This document shows positions 44,011 to 55,900 of a stretch of 64,000 nucleotides of DNA, in pieces. The notes under the pieces are model-generated. The model searched no databases, had not been told where the DNA came from, and saw only the letters and a program-made list of their open reading frames with translations. The stretch lies in NCBI RefSeq assembly GCF_016802725.1, contig NC_052676.1, positions 9,766,436-9,830,435 on the forward strand, in the 5' to 3' direction. A program made the translations under genes and the position numbers. Numbering within the stretch: position 1 is the stretch's first letter; the number at the start of each line of letters is the position of its first letter. Source of the stretch: Solenopsis invicta (taxonomy: Eukaryota; Arthropoda; Insecta; Hymenoptera; Formicidae).

Positions 44011-44743
44011 CTATGTATGGGTAGGAAAAACCGCCCCACGGGCGGTCCACCCATTCCTCCAGGTGGGGGAGGACGGCCTCCAGAACCCGGGTGCCCACTG
44101 TCGGCGGGTTTTCGACGAGGTGGTCTCGCCATTCCTCGATTACCCGCCGACGGGCTCTCTCTCTCCACGACGCCATGGTCCTTGGGGCAATGACATTGCC
44201 CCGTAGGCGGGAGGCTTTGACCCGAGCGTACAACGTGGCTCGGGCCGTAGCCAGAAACTCGGCTGACAGCACTCCCGCCAGGACCATTAAGGCGTCGTTT
44301 GGAGAGGTGCGATAGGCGCGCGCAATGCGTAGGGCCAGCAGCTTTTGCACAGAGTGCAAATGCTTCCTGATCTTGCTGCTGGCCCCCATCGCCCCGCACC
44401 AGACCGGGGCGCCGTATAGCGCCCCGGACATGACTGCGTGTAAGTACGCACACCTCGCACCTATACTCGGGCTCCAGAGATTGGGCACGAGACCTCTGAG
44501 GGCATTGGCCCTCGCGCCCAACCGTGGGGCAATATCGTCGAAGTGCTCGACGAAGCCCCGTCCAGAGTCAACCCCAGATATTTCAGGGTTGCCTCCACCT
44601 GGATTTAAGTTCTTCCCACGAGAACTGAGGCCTGTGGAGGGGGCCCCCCGGGAGCCATCGTAAAAGAAAATGGCTTCCGTTTTGTGTGGGCCACCCTCAG
44701 CCCCAAGTCTTCGATAGCGCCGACAGCGCACGCCATCGCCCAA
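43991..44743 (-). pseudogene. R1-clade ORF2 RT thumb and linker
   Basis: GPHKTEAIFFYDG at the start, then LGARANALRGLVPNLW and YGAPVWC, typical of the region between RT and the final finger in R1-type elements. Small indels near 44690 and 44560 separate it from the RT ORF. Confidence 0.8.
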
Positions 44744-45708
44744 TTCGCTCTTGCGATCGCCTCTTTCCAGGAGGTCCCCTCAGCCACCACTAACGTGTCA
44801 TCGGCGTAACACACCGTGTGGCAGCCGGGGGAAAGGCCAGTGTGGAGGACGACGTCGTACGCGGCGTCCCTAAGCAGGGGGCCGAGAACCGACCCCTGCG
44901 GAACGCCGCACGTCATGTCCCTCTGCTGCTGGAGTCCTTCCTTATCGGTACACTCCAGCGTTCTGTCCCGGAAATAGTCCCTCACCGTCTCGATCAGGTA
45001 GGGCGGCAGGCCGTAGTACTCGACCAGGGCCGCCACAACCCTTCCCCACGGGACGGTGTTAAAGGCGTTGACAATATCTAGCGACACCGCCAACGCCACT
45101 TTTCCCTCCCCCGTCATGGACTCCACAAGGGCGCAAACGTGCTGAACAGCATCAATCGTCGAGCGCTTTTCGCGGAATCCAAACTGGCCGCGGGATAGGT
45201 TGGGACCTATCCGGGACAAATGCTGGATGATGCGGTTGGCAATTACGCGTTTGTGTATCTTGTCCGCATCATCCAGCATGCAGAGGGGCTTGTACGCGGA
45301 GGGGTCCTCCTCTGGCTTGCCCACTTTCCTTAGCAGGACAAGCCGAGCCCTCTTCCACCTCCCGGGAAATACACCTTTTTTGAAGCACTGGGTGAGGACC
45401 CTTTGAAGGTCCTCACCCACCACCGGTGCGGCCCGGACCCAGACTTTGCCAAAGATTCCGTCTGGGCCGGGTGCGTGAGCTCTGCCCTTGTTCCTGATCC
45501 GGGCGAAGGCCTCCTCGAGCTCGTGGTCTCTGATCCCCAGTTCCTCTGACCAACCCGGAGGGGAACCGGACCTAGCCGGTATGTCCCTCCCGCGGGTGGG
45601 GAACAATTGGTCGATCACCCGCTTTAGGAACTGGGGGTCCAACGTCTCTGTAAGGGGAGGGGCCCATGGGCGGAGTTTGCCAACTGCCATTTTATATGCC
45701 TTCCCCAT
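44605..45708 (-). pseudogene. R1-clade ORF2 reverse transcriptase
   Basis: 367 codons with the RT motifs in order: APGPDGIFGKVW, ARLVLLRKVGKP, RGQFGFREKRSTIDA, AVSLDIVNAFNTVPW, GVPQGSVLGPLL and the catalytic YADD (about residue 301). Copies RNA at a nicked target in this class. The frame is lost after YADD near 44690. Confidence 0.9.
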
Positions 45709-45752
45709 AGGTCCCTCGTATGGCCTGTGATAAACTCCTCCCAGGCCTCAAC

Positions 45753-46655
45753 CTACGCCCGGCGTATGGCGACCCTCAACGCCTTTCTGGCGTCTCTGAA
45801 GGCCGCCTTGGTTTCTTCCACCTCCGCCTCCATGCCCCGGCGTCGGGCGCGCGTAAACGCCCTCCTGGTGCCCACCGTCGCCCGCCTTAGTTGGGCGAGC
45901 ATTTCGGACCACCAGTAGGTAACACGCTGCGCCCTTGACCGGCTGCGGGGCATGGAGGCATCGCACGCACGCAACATGGCGTCGCAGAGCCATTCCGCCT
46001 CCGCCTCAGCTCCGGCGTCTTGCCCCCGGTCAGCCCACGTAGACACCGTGAGGCTGACCTCGAGGGCTTCCTGGTCGAGCTTCCTGAAGACCCATCTCCT
46101 ATCCGCCGTTTGACGGCGGGTTCTCGCTCGCACCTCCGCGGGTGTAGAGGCCACCTCCATCTCGATTAACCTGTGATCGGTTAGTTCCCCGAGGGGAGAG
46201 GCCTCCACTCTCCAGGCACTGACCCTACCAAGGGCGCCCGGAGAGACCCACGTGAGATCCACAATAGATTCACCACGGCCACCCACAAAGGTGCTGACTC
46301 GACCTCAATTAAGCAGTGCGACGTCGAGTCCCGCCGCCCACTCTAGGGTGAGACGGCCTCTGGAGTTCGTGGTCGGGGACCCCCACGCCACTGCGTGAGC
46401 ATTAAAGTCCCCTCCCACGATGATTGGTCTGGGAGAGCGCCTAAAGATGGCCTCTCCCGTCCGCTCCAGGGCCGCCTTGTACTCCCCCCGGCTGAGACTT
46501 GGGGAGAAGTAACACCCTAGGACATCGATGGGTCCTCACTCGACCAGGACGAAGCCCTCACCGGACTCCATCGGGAGCATCGGCGGGGCGTCGCGTGCGT
46601 GCTGGCTGACTATCGCCACCCTGCCCAAGGTATCCCTGGGCCAATGTGGGTGATT
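45753..46655 (-). pseudogene. R1-clade ORF2 endonuclease, 3' part and linker
   Basis: Continues the endonuclease broken at 50476. The part below the insertion has VGGDFNAHAVAWGS and TDHRLIEMEV, the catalytic Asp/Asn and His segments of APE-type nucleases, then an Arg-rich linker to RT. Two in-frame stops (near 46532 and 46305) and a frame change before RT break it. Confidence 0.8.
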
Positions 46656-46663
46656 GTCGGGGA
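46656..46663. repeat. 8-bp target duplication, left of Foldback element
   Basis: GTCGGGGA, repeated at 50468-50475. Endonuclease coding runs in frame from one to the other. Confidence 0.85.
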
Positions 46664-47999
46664 GTGGGTGCCGTTAGCGCACAGTGCGATAGCGCACATC
46701 CCGATAGCACACATAAAATTTAAAGTAATTCCCGATAGCGCACATCCCAATAGCGCACAACCCGATAGCGCACAACAGAGAAAGGCGTGTTGTCCCGATA
46801 ACGCACAACATAAAAGGCGCATTACCCGACAGCACACAATGAAAAAAGCGCATTATCCCCATAGCGCACATCCCGATAGCGCACATCCCGGTAGCTCACA
46901 TCCCGATAGCGCACATCCCGATAGCGCACATCCCGATAGCGCACATCCCGATAGCGCACATCCCGGTAGCTCACATCCCGATAGCGCACATCCCTATAGC
47001 GCACATCCCGATAGCTCACATCCCGATAGCGTACATCCCGATAGCGCACATCTCGATAGCACGCGACTATGTCCTCTATCGAGAAAAAGACGCGTAAGTT
47101 CCCCTTAGCACACATAAAATACTATGTAACGTGTACCGTATACATTGTGATTCATTATAATGTATTAGTCTTTTTATTTACATATTCGTAATCGAACTCT
47201 GAGACGATTTTTCCTTTAAAAAAATATTTGTCCTGAACTTAGTTGTTTAGTTATAAAAAAAATAGCGTATGACGTGTCGGATAGTAGAGGTATATAGGGG
47301 AAACGCAACTCACTGTTACATGCGAGTGTTTTCATGAGGCGCCTCAGATGACACAACAGAATACGGACAACACTTTCACATTTAAAGTTTCGCTTTCTCT
47401 CTTTCACTTTAATACTGCTCTATTTAATTTGTCTAATATTGATCTCTGTCATCTGGCCGTCTAATACCAGGATGACCGTGAGATCTTCAAGTACACGCTC
47501 ACAGGCGCCACATTATTGTAATGAATGTACACCCAGCGTCATTTATTCTTTACATCGGAAAGTTTTCCAAACAGAGGAGTTACCATCTTTCTACATACTC
47601 CCAGTTCATGATTAATATAACGACTAGAACTTATTAGTCGTTACGTTAATCATGTTCTGTAAATATTTTTAAAGATAGCGATTACTGAAATTGGAAAATT
47701 TTTCGAAGGACAGAATCAATCATGCTGGGTGTACGTTCGCGAATAATAAATTTAAGGCAAATAGGATCGCTTAAATATCATTTGCAAGTTAAAAATACCG
47801 CACATCAAACGCACAAAAAGGGAAGGAAGGAGTGAGAGAGAGTGAGAGGGTGCATTCGAACAAGTTTGTGCACGTTTACTCGCGCACATACCGATAGCTC
47901 ACATCCCGATAGCGCATATCCCGATAGCTCACATCCCGATAGCGCACATCCCGATAGCGCACATCTCGATAGCGCACATCCCAATAGCGCACATCCCCG
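46664..47999 (+). repeat. Foldback left arm with 15-bp arrays
   Basis: Outer array 46672-47090 (more than 20 copies of CCCGATAGCGCACAT and variants such as GATAGCTCACAT), a 770-bp unique part, and an inner array 47881-47998. Reads inverted in the right arm. Confidence 0.85.
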
Positions 48000-49014
48000 T
48001 TTTTCCTAATTAAGCATTATATTAGAAAAATATTTAAAAAGTAAATATGTTTACAAACATTTATAACAATTTTTTCAAAAAAAGAATATTTAAAATTATT
48101 AAAGTTGTTAGTAAAGTATATTGTCTATATGCATTTGTTAACGCTTCTGGTTTAAAAAAAGAAATGAAATAAAACAATTATTTCATTTTTAATGTCTTTT
48201 CAAAAATTAAAAACGAAACTTAATTTTGCCCAAGAAAAAAAAAAGAAGAAGGAGAAAAATAATTGTACTAATATATTATATAATAATGTTCAAAGGAAAA
48301 CAAATATTTACATTAAACGTGTTTTACATATACAGGGAGGTTCGGAAACGGACGAACGTCTCAAAAAGAGCATTCTTGAGAAAAATGTTTTAAAAATTGT
48401 AATCATTTTAAGTGAGGGACTACATAGTATTATAGTAAAACCTCAAATAACGTTGTCAGGGTCACATAAAATTCAGATCTAATTTCTCAAATAGAAATTC
48501 ATTTTTCGTTGCTATTATTGTAATTTATCTCTAAAACTTTTCAAAACACTAAATTACGTAGTTTCATCAATTATTATTGCCATTTCACTTTTTAAACGTA
48601 TACTAAAATATTGGAACTAAATAAAATAACGGTAGAAAACCATCTCATTACAATATACGTAGACTCTAATAGAAGCGCAAAACGCGAATAACCCTACAAT
48701 ATAAAGTAAAGAACAAAAAAATTACAATGCAGAATAAGGGTTATTTATACATAATGTTTTAAAATAATTATATATTAAACATTAATATAATTAATTATAC
48801 ATAATTATATATAAAGTATGTCAATATATATTAAAATATACGTAATATTTTATAAACAGTTATACCTAACTATACATGTTTTATATATATGAATAATATA
48901 TAAAAATTTTCTTCGGAAAACTTCTAGGAAAGAAAACAGAAAATGAAGCAATAGTAAGATATGTACTAACGGGAACAAGAACGTGTCTTTCTCAATAGCA
49001 CACATCAACAGGTA

Positions 49015-50467
49015 TGTGTGTTAACATACGCGTCTTTTTCGCGATAGCGCACATAATCGCGTGCTACCGGGATGTGCGCTATCGGGATGTGCGATTGCGG
49101 GAATTAAAACATCTTTTTCCCGATAAAGCACATAGTCGCGTGCTATCAGGATGCGCGCTATCAGGGAGTGCGCTGTCGGGGAGTGCGCTATCGGGATGTG
49201 AGCTATCGGGATGTGCGCTATCGGGATGTGCGCTATCGGGATGCGCGTTATCGCGATATTCGCTATCGGGATGTGCGCGAGTAAACGTGCACAAACTTGT
49301 TCAAAGGCACCCTCTCACTCTCTCTCACTCCTTCCGTCCCTTTTCGTGCGATGGAAATGTTGTATTTTTAATTTGCAAATGATATTTAAACAATCATATT
49401 TGTCTTAAATTTTATTATTTGCTATAGTACAACCAGCTTGATTGATTCTGTCCCTCGGAAAATTTTCCAATTTGAGTAGTCGCTATCTTTAAAAATATTT
49501 TCAGAACATGATTAACGTAACAACTAATAAGTTCTAGTCGTTACATTAATCATAAACTGGGAATATGTAGAAAGATGGTAAATCCTCTGTTTGGAAAATT
49601 TTCCAATTTAAAGAATCAATGACGCTGGATGTACATTCATTACAATAATGTTGCGCATATATGTGGCGCCTGTGAGCGTGTACTTGAAGATCTCACGGTC
49701 ATCCTGGTATTTGACGGCCAGGTGATAGAGACCGATATTAGACAAGTTCAATAGAGCATAATTAAAATGAAAGAGAGAAAGCGAAAATGTGAAAGTGTTG
49801 TCCGTATTCTGTTGTGTCATCTGAGTGCATCAGGTGCCTCACGGAGCATGTAAGAGTGAGTTCCGCCTCCCCTATATACCACTACTATCCGACACGTCAT
49901 ACGCTATTTCTTTTTATAACTTAACAACTAAGTTCAGGACAAATATTTTTCTAAAGGAAAAATCGTCTCAGAGTTCGATTACAAATATGTAAATAAAAAG
50001 ACTAATACATTATAATGAATCACATTGTATACGGTACACGTTACATAGTATTATACGTGTGCTAAGGGAAACATACGCGTCTTTTTCCCGATAGAGGACA
50101 TAGTCGCGTGCTATCGAGATGTGTGCTATCGGGATGTGCGCTATAGGGATGTGCGCTATAGGGATGTGCGCTATCGGGATGTGCGCTATCGGGATGTGCG
50201 CTATCGGGGTGTGCGCTATCGGGATGTGAGCTATCGGGATGTGCGCTATCGGGATGTGCGCTATCGGGATGATGCGCTTTTTGCATTGTGTGCTATCGGG
50301 ACAATGCGCCTTTTATGTTGTGCGTTATCGGAACAATGCGCCTTTCTTTGCTGTGCGTTATCGAGATGTGCGCTATCGGCATGTGCGCTATCGGGAATTA
50401 CTTTAAATTTTATGTGTGCTATCGGGATGTGCGCTATCGCACTGTGCGCTAACGGGACCTTCCCATC
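49015..50467 (-). repeat. Foldback right arm with 15-bp arrays
   Basis: Reverse complement of the left arm: inner array 49040-49282, unique part, outer array about 50080-50455. Arms differ by scattered substitutions and small indels and by array length (1,453 versus 1,336 bp). Confidence 0.85.
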
Positions 50468-50475
50468 GTCGGGGA
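50468..50475. repeat. 8-bp target duplication, right of Foldback element
   Basis: GTCGGGGA; pairs with 46656-46663. Confidence 0.85.
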
Positions 50476-50593
50476 TCCTATATGGGTCGGCGGCGATAGC
50501 CAGCCCTCCACCTCTTTCCGCCAGGCACTGCAACAAGATGTCCTGTGCAGCCCTAGCGTGATTCAGGTTTGTTTGGAGGAACCTCTTAGACAT
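50476..50593 (-). pseudogene. R1-clade ORF2 start and endonuclease N-terminus
   Basis: The ATG at 50593 overlaps the ORF1 stop by eight bases (ATGTCTAA), a usual ORF1/ORF2 arrangement in the clade. The peptide RFLQTNLNHARAAQDILLQC is the first strand and helix of the APE endonuclease, with the catalytic Asn. Cut by the Foldback element at codon 40. Confidence 0.85.
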
Positions 50594-53562
50594 TGCTGGT
50601 TGATGGCTGAGGCTCCTCCACCTCCATCGTTACTATAGGTGTCAGCGACACTGCCATTTCCGGGCACCCTTTCTGAGCAAAGGAGGGGCTCCCAGGGGCG
50701 ATCGGAACTTGGTTCGCGACCGTTTCCCCGAGTTTGCTCGCCCCACTGAGAGCGGAAGAATCCTTAAGTGGTAGGGTAGCTTTAGCCGCCCCCTTCTTCT
50801 TCTTCTTAGAGGAAGATGGAACCGTCGTCGCAGTGGGAGGGGGACAAGAGCCGGAGGAGGGTTGACCGCTCGTACCCTCTTTTGCCCCCTCTTTTGCTGC
50901 CGCTTTTTGCTGGGGGTCTTTGCCCGCAGTTTGTGGCGCTTTTGCCCGCGGCGCTCCTCCCTTCTTGGCGGTGGAGTAGCAGGACTTGCTGCCCACCTTG
51001 TGATCCGACGGTTTGCCCCTGTCAAGGCACACCGGACAACACGCTTTGTTTGCGCAGGTGTTGGCCTGGTGGCTTATGCCACCACACCTGTAGCAGCAGC
51101 CGGTTCTGTCTACCTGGCTGCTGCAGTTTGCTTGCGTGTGCCCGGCGGCCAGGCACCTGAAGCACTGCAGCCCCCGCGGAGGGAGGAGTGTGGCCCTGCA
51201 GCTCGACCAACCCACTCTGAAACGTGGGGCGGCCAGGACTGCTTTGCCAGCTCCCGCGGGGCACCGCAACCAGCATGTGCCGAGGCCATTAGGGGCCCAG
51301 CGGATCTCACCCACTTTGACGTCCAGTGGGTCCATCAATGCTCCCCACCGCACCCGCCACCTCCTGCGCCGTGATGGAGTCATCAAGACCCGATAGTCTT
51401 AACTCTACTGTCTTGGAGGGGCGGGCGTCTCTGACGTCGTCCCTGTGGGCCAGCACGTCTCTGAGTTCGTTGGCTAGAGCGTCGGCCTTCCCGGCATTGC
51501 TGCTGCCTCGGATCTCAACGATCAAGGCGCCGGTAACTGCCCTCCTGGGCCAAAGGTCACTTATCTCCAAAGATTCCAGTTTAATCTGTTCTTGCGCCAT
51601 CTTCATTACCTCGCTGTAGGAGTCTTTGTCCGTGCACGTAATTGACACTGCCCCGCCGTGCTCGGCGGTCTTATCTTTCTCGGTCCCGGCTTTTGTGCGA
51701 GTTCCGTCCTCTTCTGCGGAAGGGTGGTAGCCTTCTTCTTACCCTCTTTATTTTGGGGGTTTTCAGTCTTTTGTAGCGGCGGGTTGGCCTTTAGTCCCGC
51801 GTCCTTCTTGACCGCCTTCTTTTTTGCAGACCTAAAGACTACTAGTGTCCAGGGTTGTTCCCCGTAAGCCACGTTCTTCTATGCGACATCAGTCGCTTGT
51901 TTTCCCTGTGGGGCCTTGGGTTTGGGGGCTGATCTTTTGAGAGAAGTCCCCCGGCTCTCGGCGGGAAGTCCCATATCCTGGAGTACCGCCGGGAGGACCT
52001 TAGCTAGGATTTCCCTGACTCTGGCCTCCACGGTGGTTCCACGGAACTGCTTGTCCGCCTTGCTTTGTTTGTTCGGGTTTTCCGAGTTATCCCGGACAAG
52101 CGTGGGCCTCTACTTTCCGGTCCGGCGCGTTGAACAAGGGGTTCAGCTGGTGCTGAACCCCTGCGATGGCCGGACGGTAAATGAGTTTTTTCAGGATTTT
52201 ATCAGTTATAATAACTGGCTTCCCTTTCTTTTTTCCGCCCCTGGAGCTACCCAGAGGGTCCATTGGAGGCCCCATCTCTACGTCGGGGACGTGAACCTCG
52301 GGCGCTGCTGTTGACGGGAGCTCCTCGGTTTCTAAGCAGCTCATCCCGTGTTCTTGCGCTCCCGCGTCGGTGAGGGCTGCCTTCTCGAAAGGCAAGGCCG
52401 GAGTATTTTCCAGCTTGCTCGTCCTAGCTTTCGCCTTGAGCCGCGCATTTTTCGCTTGTAAGAGCGTGACCTCGCGTCTCAGTTCTTCCCTCTCCTTTTC
52501 CCATTTCTCCTGCGCCTCTTGGAGTCAACGTTCCAAATCCTTTTGCAGGAAGCTGGTCTCCTGCGCTCCTTTCTTAACGAGAAGAAAGTTAGTGCAGGCG
52601 GTGAGCTTGACATAAGCGTCCCATAGGTCCTTCCTAATGGGGCCCTGTATATGCCCCGAGCGTTCCACCGACTTAGCGATCGATGCAAGTCCCTGGGACA
52701 TGATAGCGGCGATCGCGTTTATCGGCTCATTACTATAGGCCTCGCTAAGCTCTTCCGCTACCTGATTAGCTCTCTACACCCTGTTGGAGGTTGGGGGACT
52801 TGGGGATCGATGATTGCCAGATGGTCCGCCTCCAACTTCTTGGCTGCTTGCTTTTCCGCCTTCTTCGCAAGGGCCTTGGCAGTAAACTTCCCCTCATGCT
52901 TTGGGTTGATAGCCGGCCTGCCCCGTTTTCTTTTCTCTTTTTCATCTTCCTCCTCCTCAGATGACTCTGAGGTGGACAAGATAACGCGCTTAGCGGTGTT
53001 TGCCGCGCGGCACGCCCTGGTCTTCCTCTTTCTTTTATTTTGGTTTTCTGCCATCTCTTCGTCCGAGGACCAGATGATCGTAAAGGAAGTGGCCCCTGAG
53101 AGGCCGGTCTCGGGGATGGCCTTCCGGGCAGTCTTCTCTTTAGAGCAGGCTGGTCCCGGTTTGGTAACGGGAGCAGTTCCTGCTTGACTCGGCTTTTTGA
53201 GAGGGGGAAATTCCCGCTCATAGGTCAGGGGGACCAATGTCACCTCGCACTCGGTGGTAGTGGGTTTTTGAAACCTGTCAGCGCCCTAAGAGTTGGCTGA
53301 GCTGAAGAGCTCCAGCCCACCAGCTCCCATGTGCGGCCTTCTTGTACACGGAGATGTCTCTCCCTTCAACAGGAGACACATTGTCCCCGTTTGGCTTTGG
53401 GAGGGATGAGGATTTCACCCCTCTCAAGCTCTTGTTCGAGCGTGTGCCAAGCGACACATCGCTCTCCCTCTCTTCCTTAGACATATTTTTAATGGTTGTT
53501 GGTGACATAATATGATTGATCCCACTCTCCGTGATGGCTGGACCGACCGGCGTATCTCCCAC
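50586..53562 (-). pseudogene. R1-clade ORF1 (Gag-like), multiply frameshifted
   Basis: The N-terminal segment from ATG 53562 ends at 53278. A basic, acidic-patch and Lys/Ala-rich segment follows (53243-52758), then helical pieces at 52688, 52395, 51872 and 51648, and a clear C-terminal ORF (51386-50586) with CFRCLAAGHTQANC, CYRCGGISHQANTC and a third Cys cluster (CPVCLDRG), the three knuckles typical of R1 ORF1. These proteins coat the element RNA. The frame alternates between two phases, giving at least five indels. Confidence 0.75.
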
Positions 53563-54048
53563 TCCCCTGATTAAATGGGAAGGAGTGCCCCGGGTACTCC
53601 CGGGGGGTCAGTTTATGGCACGGGCTTCGGGAATGTTACATCCGGAGCACTGGCCCCGCGCCCCTTACACACCCACACGGAGGAACCATCAAGGACTCGC
53701 CCCGTACGAGCTTTTGAGGGTCCCCCGCCTCCGACAGCGGGGGCACCGTCACGGGTGACGCCACCCGGGGAGCCCCACGGACAGATCGGACAACGGAGGC
53801 GACGCCCCCTCCGCACTCTAACCGCCGTGGCGACTAGCACGTCCGTCCAGGGTAAAACGATCCCCTGAAGGGATCAAGGCACCGCCCAGCACTCCGCTTT
53901 GGAAGGGGCGCCGTCGCGGAGATGCCAGGCCTATTCGTCTCGCCCCAAGCCCTGCCTCGGAAAACTTCCGAACTGCCTCGGGGCCGGTCCAGCCCGCAAC
54001 CCCGGGGAGTTTCCCACAAGGCACGCGCTGGACCGTCGGCCATGCCTG
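53563..54048 (-). other. R1-clade element 5' untranslated region
   Basis: GC-rich with no coding motif. It lies between the ORF1 start and the GCCTAAGT duplication. ORFs on both strands here look like composition effects. Confidence 0.5.
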
Positions 54049-55882
54049 GCCTAAGTATTGCGCCAGGAAGCGCATATGACCAAGCCGGGCATAAAGCGAG
54101 AGAGCGAAATCTCCGGCGGGACTGCCTAACGTTTATTAATTTTACTTACTTATTCGCGGCTTATTTTTTTTGTAAACTTGGGCGCCTCGACAAACGTCTT
54201 CGAAGAAGCAGCAGCGACGAGGGATATTGACGGCGGCAAGAAAAGTGAACAACCGTTCAGGGACGGCGCACGGAAAGCTGCCAATGGAAAGGAGGACGAG
54301 GCAAGACGTGGCGACGAATAAGCGCCACGCAAGAGTCACGCGCGGTATCGAGGATGGACAGGCTAGAGCGAACAAACGGCCAGAGCGAGGGCCGTCGGAT
54401 GCCGGCCACCCGAAATAATGGTGATAGAGGATCGTCGCCTTGGAAGGAAACCACTGCTGGCTGCGAAGACGGCGAGAGCGGCAAGGATATCGGATGCCGA
54501 CGGGAACCGCGCGACACCGGCGGAGAGCCATCACTGCGAGGCCGTGACGTCATGGCTAGATAAGGGCGACCGCTGATAGGTCATGCAGCGAAGGCATCGC
54601 GCACTTTATGAGAGGGGTTCCGCCCATCGTTCGCGCATTGAGCGCGATCTTTCCGGCCTTTTGCGTGCGACCCAGCGTTCGGTGTGCATGTTGCGTTAAC
54701 CAAGCGAGCGAAAGATATCGGCCTGGCTATCGGCGTAACCGATATCAGCTAGAGTGTCCGGCCCTGGCGAGCGTGTCCAGTGGAGGATTCCAGAGGGCCT
54801 GAGTGACCAGGAGGAAGACCGGAGTCGTCGTCGAGGTGACCCTCTAAAAACTGTGTGAAGACGGGAGCTGCCGGTGCCGACTGGCTCGCGCTCTGGGGTG
54901 GAGCCGTTAGGTTAGTGTGTGAGTGCGTCCGCTGCGTGGCGATTGAACGCACCTTTTTCGTGTTTGGCTGGCTCTCCACCTCAAGTACGAGACCTTGTCA
55001 AGGCACCCAGCTGTTGCCTGCCGCATGTGCTTTAGCTATCCCGCCGTAGAAACTCGCGGACGACCGGCTTCTCGGAAAGACGCAAAGCCCTCACGCACGT
55101 GCGCAAGTCGTGTCGCGGCCATAATCGCACGGCCGCCCGAGATGTTGGTGCGTTGTCGTGGATTGGGTTTTGGGAAAATTTTGTAGCTCGGTCGCGCCGA
55201 CGGCGTTGTCGTCAGCACGTCTCTTTTGTTGTGCATCGTTGCAAATTAATTAGCGCAAATAAGCAAAAGTTTGGCTATCGGGTTCTCGCCGCGCCGGTCA
55301 GAGCGCGCGTGATTGGCTGTCAAGTTCCGCGCGCGATCAACCGCCGTAGTCTTCGCGTTGAGCGCAATTGTTGCAAACGTTAAATTAATTCTAGCATTCC
55401 GCCTATGTTTTTGTCTACTGTTTAACTATTTTAATCGCTGTTAATTTTTTCTTTATCTCCCTTTTTGGCGTTTGCTCCATTTTTGCTGTATGGCATTTCT
55501 GTTATTTCTCACAATACATTATAATCTGCTTGTTACATCGGCCTCGTTCTGCTTAATTTCTCGCCTGCCTGTCTCCTCCCGTAAGAGAGCCGCTTTGTCC
55601 CTGTCTCCGCTACCCCGCCCCTCTAACGGTTAGAAAAGCTAGCTGGCCGCGTGCGAGCGACGATTTCGCGTTTTTGTAAGACGAGCTATCGCGCGGTATA
55701 AATTGGCGTTTAGTGTTGAAGAGTAAATCCGACGCGACCGGTGTAATCGCGTCTGGTGCGCAATATCGCGATTTGGCGTAAACGTAGTGATTGGAACCTT
55801 TGTCGCGCGTGTTTCGCGTAAAATCGCAGCGTGTTTGACCGCATATTTCGCCGTCGCTTTCCGGCGTAAAAAAATACTTGAC

Positions 55883-55900
55883 TATATATATATATATATA
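55883..55900. repeat. TA tract
   Basis: Separates family X copy 2 from the next GC-rich block. Confidence 0.85.

Larger units (their letters stand above)
46664..50467. mobile_element. Foldback-like element with long satellite-bearing inverted repeats
   Basis: 3,804 bp between 8-bp duplications. The two arms (about 46664-47999 and 49015-50467) are near-complete inverted copies, each with an outer array and an inner array of a 15-bp unit CCCGATAGCGCACAT and a unique segment between. The core (about 48000-49014) is AT-rich and has no transposase. Layout is like Foldback/Galileo elements of Drosophila (long inverted repeats with short tandem repeats). The 8-bp duplication would suit hAT or P superfamilies; I cannot choose. 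Confidence 0.85.
42646..54048 (-). mobile_element. R1-clade non-LTR retrotransposon, split by Foldback element
   Basis: Minus-strand ORF1 with zinc knuckles, then ORF2 with APE-type endonuclease, reverse transcriptase and a C-terminal zinc finger, all in R1-clade order. Flanked by an 8-bp duplication GCCTAAGT (42638-42645 and 54049-54056). Without the 3.8-kb insertion it would be about 7.6 kb. GC-rich, unlike the surrounding DNA. Both ORFs carry many indels and stops. The extreme ends read CAGGCATGG and CCATGCCTG, an unexpected inverted repeat. Confidence 0.85.
42599..55882 (+). mobile_element. Family X copy 2, split by R1-clade element
   Basis: Starts TGTCGTGGCAGTTTTACCTG at 42599, is cut at 42645, and resumes at 54049 with sequence that follows in the other copy (GCGCCAGGAAGCGC..., then AGCGAGAGAGCGAAATCTCC). 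It ends near 55882 (ATACTTGAC) at a TA tract. Orientation is opposite to copy 1. A TATA-like TATAAATT at about 55698 lies some 185 bp before the end, as an LTR promoter would. No credible gene of its own. Confidence 0.65.

Noticed and set aside
43202..44206. 334-aa and 256-aa plus-strand ORFs
   Set aside because: Antisense to the R1-clade RT and finger region; GC-rich DNA gives long shadow frames.
46599..47115. ORFs with repeating HPDSA- or YRDVR-type pentapeptides (also near 49079 and 50062)
   Set aside because: A 15-bp repeat is five codons, so all frames yield pentapeptide repeats; they are the arrays of the Foldback arms.
48192..48482. 96-aa ORF in the Foldback core as a transposase
   Set aside because: Short, AT-driven, and its second half lies in a MITE-like fragment; no DDE or zinc motif.
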